From CAIOTO01 sp040389165 (GTDB lineage: Bacteria > Pseudomonadota > Alphaproteobacteria > Paracaedibacterales > CAIOTO01): a stretch of 6,627 bases of DNA. Numbering within the stretch: the stretch's first letter is position 1; each line of letters opens with the position of its first letter. The stretch lies in assembly GCA_040389165.1 (NCBI GenBank), contig JAZKAK010000005.1, forward strand, positions 1 to 6,627. Reading direction: 5' to 3'. Both the position numbers and the translations under genes were made by a program. This document shows, one piece after another, positions 6,562 to 6,627 of this stretch. The notes beneath the pieces are model-generated. The model did not search any database, was not told where the DNA came from, and was given only the letters and a program-made list of their open reading frames with translations.

Positions 6562-6627
6562 TAGCGTTTAATTTTGGCTCTTATGAAAAATAGGTGGGTA
6601 GATAGGGATTGAATCTTTTCAAGTTGA
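6562..6627. other. Non-coding tail of the window, no gene assigned
   Basis: No start codon here opens a frame of useful length on the plus strand: the ATG at 6583 reaches a stop after nine codons. On the minus strand two frames enter from the right edge and stop at about 6562 and 6581. Either could be the last 15-22 codons of a gene lying outside, but neither has a recognisable motif. The expected nuoJ is not seen. Confidence 0.4.

Noticed and set aside
6581..6627. Minus-strand tail reading NLKRFNPYLPTYFS, possibly the end of a transposase
   Set aside because: Only 14 residues are visible before the stop at 6581-6583. It is a vague impression of a transposase-like end and not enough to support a gene.

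Overview
The window is about 40% G+C by eye and looks like the chromosome of an alphaproteobacterium. The three respiratory proteins (NuoG, NuoH, NuoI) carry the alphaproteobacterial and mitochondrial-type complex I signatures, and NuoG lacks the extra N7 cysteine set seen in E. coli. Three further features fit the host-associated alphaproteobacteria of the Holosporales/Paracaedibacter type: low G+C, a type VI secretion gene, and a large structured intergenic repeat. That placement is an inference from gene style, not something the sequence proves.

Left part (1-2646, all minus strand). tssA, encoding a type VI secretion baseplate/sheath-assembly protein of the ImpA_N family, lies upstream. 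After a 94-base gap that holds a good sigma-70-like promoter comes a gene for a tetratricopeptide-repeat (TPR) protein. Its C-terminal part belongs to the TPR/glycosyltransferase-like family. The reading frame of this second gene is closed by an amber codon at 309-311, in the middle of that C-terminal domain. Beyond the amber codon the same frame stays open for 102 codons to the window edge and still reads as the family's continuation, so the gene appears to be split by a nonsense mutation.

Middle (2647-2804). A 158-base divergent intergenic region separates tssA from the respiratory genes. It has a weak candidate promoter for nuoG and a small inverted repeat at the predicted transcription start.

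Right part (2805-6372, plus strand). nuoG, nuoH and nuoI form a tightly packed operon: nuoG and nuoH overlap by 17 bases, and nuoI starts directly after the nuoH stop. All expected Fe-S ligands in NuoG (N1b, N5, N4) and NuoI (N6a, N6b) are present, so the peripheral-arm electron path these subunits carry and the quinone-site membrane subunit look functional. nuoE/nuoF do not precede nuoG and nuoJ does not follow within the 255 bases after nuoI, so the nuo genes are probably dispersed in this genome.

Right edge (6373-6627) is non-coding as far as can be seen. It is dominated by a 143-base palindromic element (6419-6561) with 19-base perfect outer arms and two internal hairpins, probably a dispersed repeat or MITE-like element. 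No wholly new multi-gene system is visible. The most notable points are the amber-split TPR gene, the lone tssA, and the nested palindromic element.
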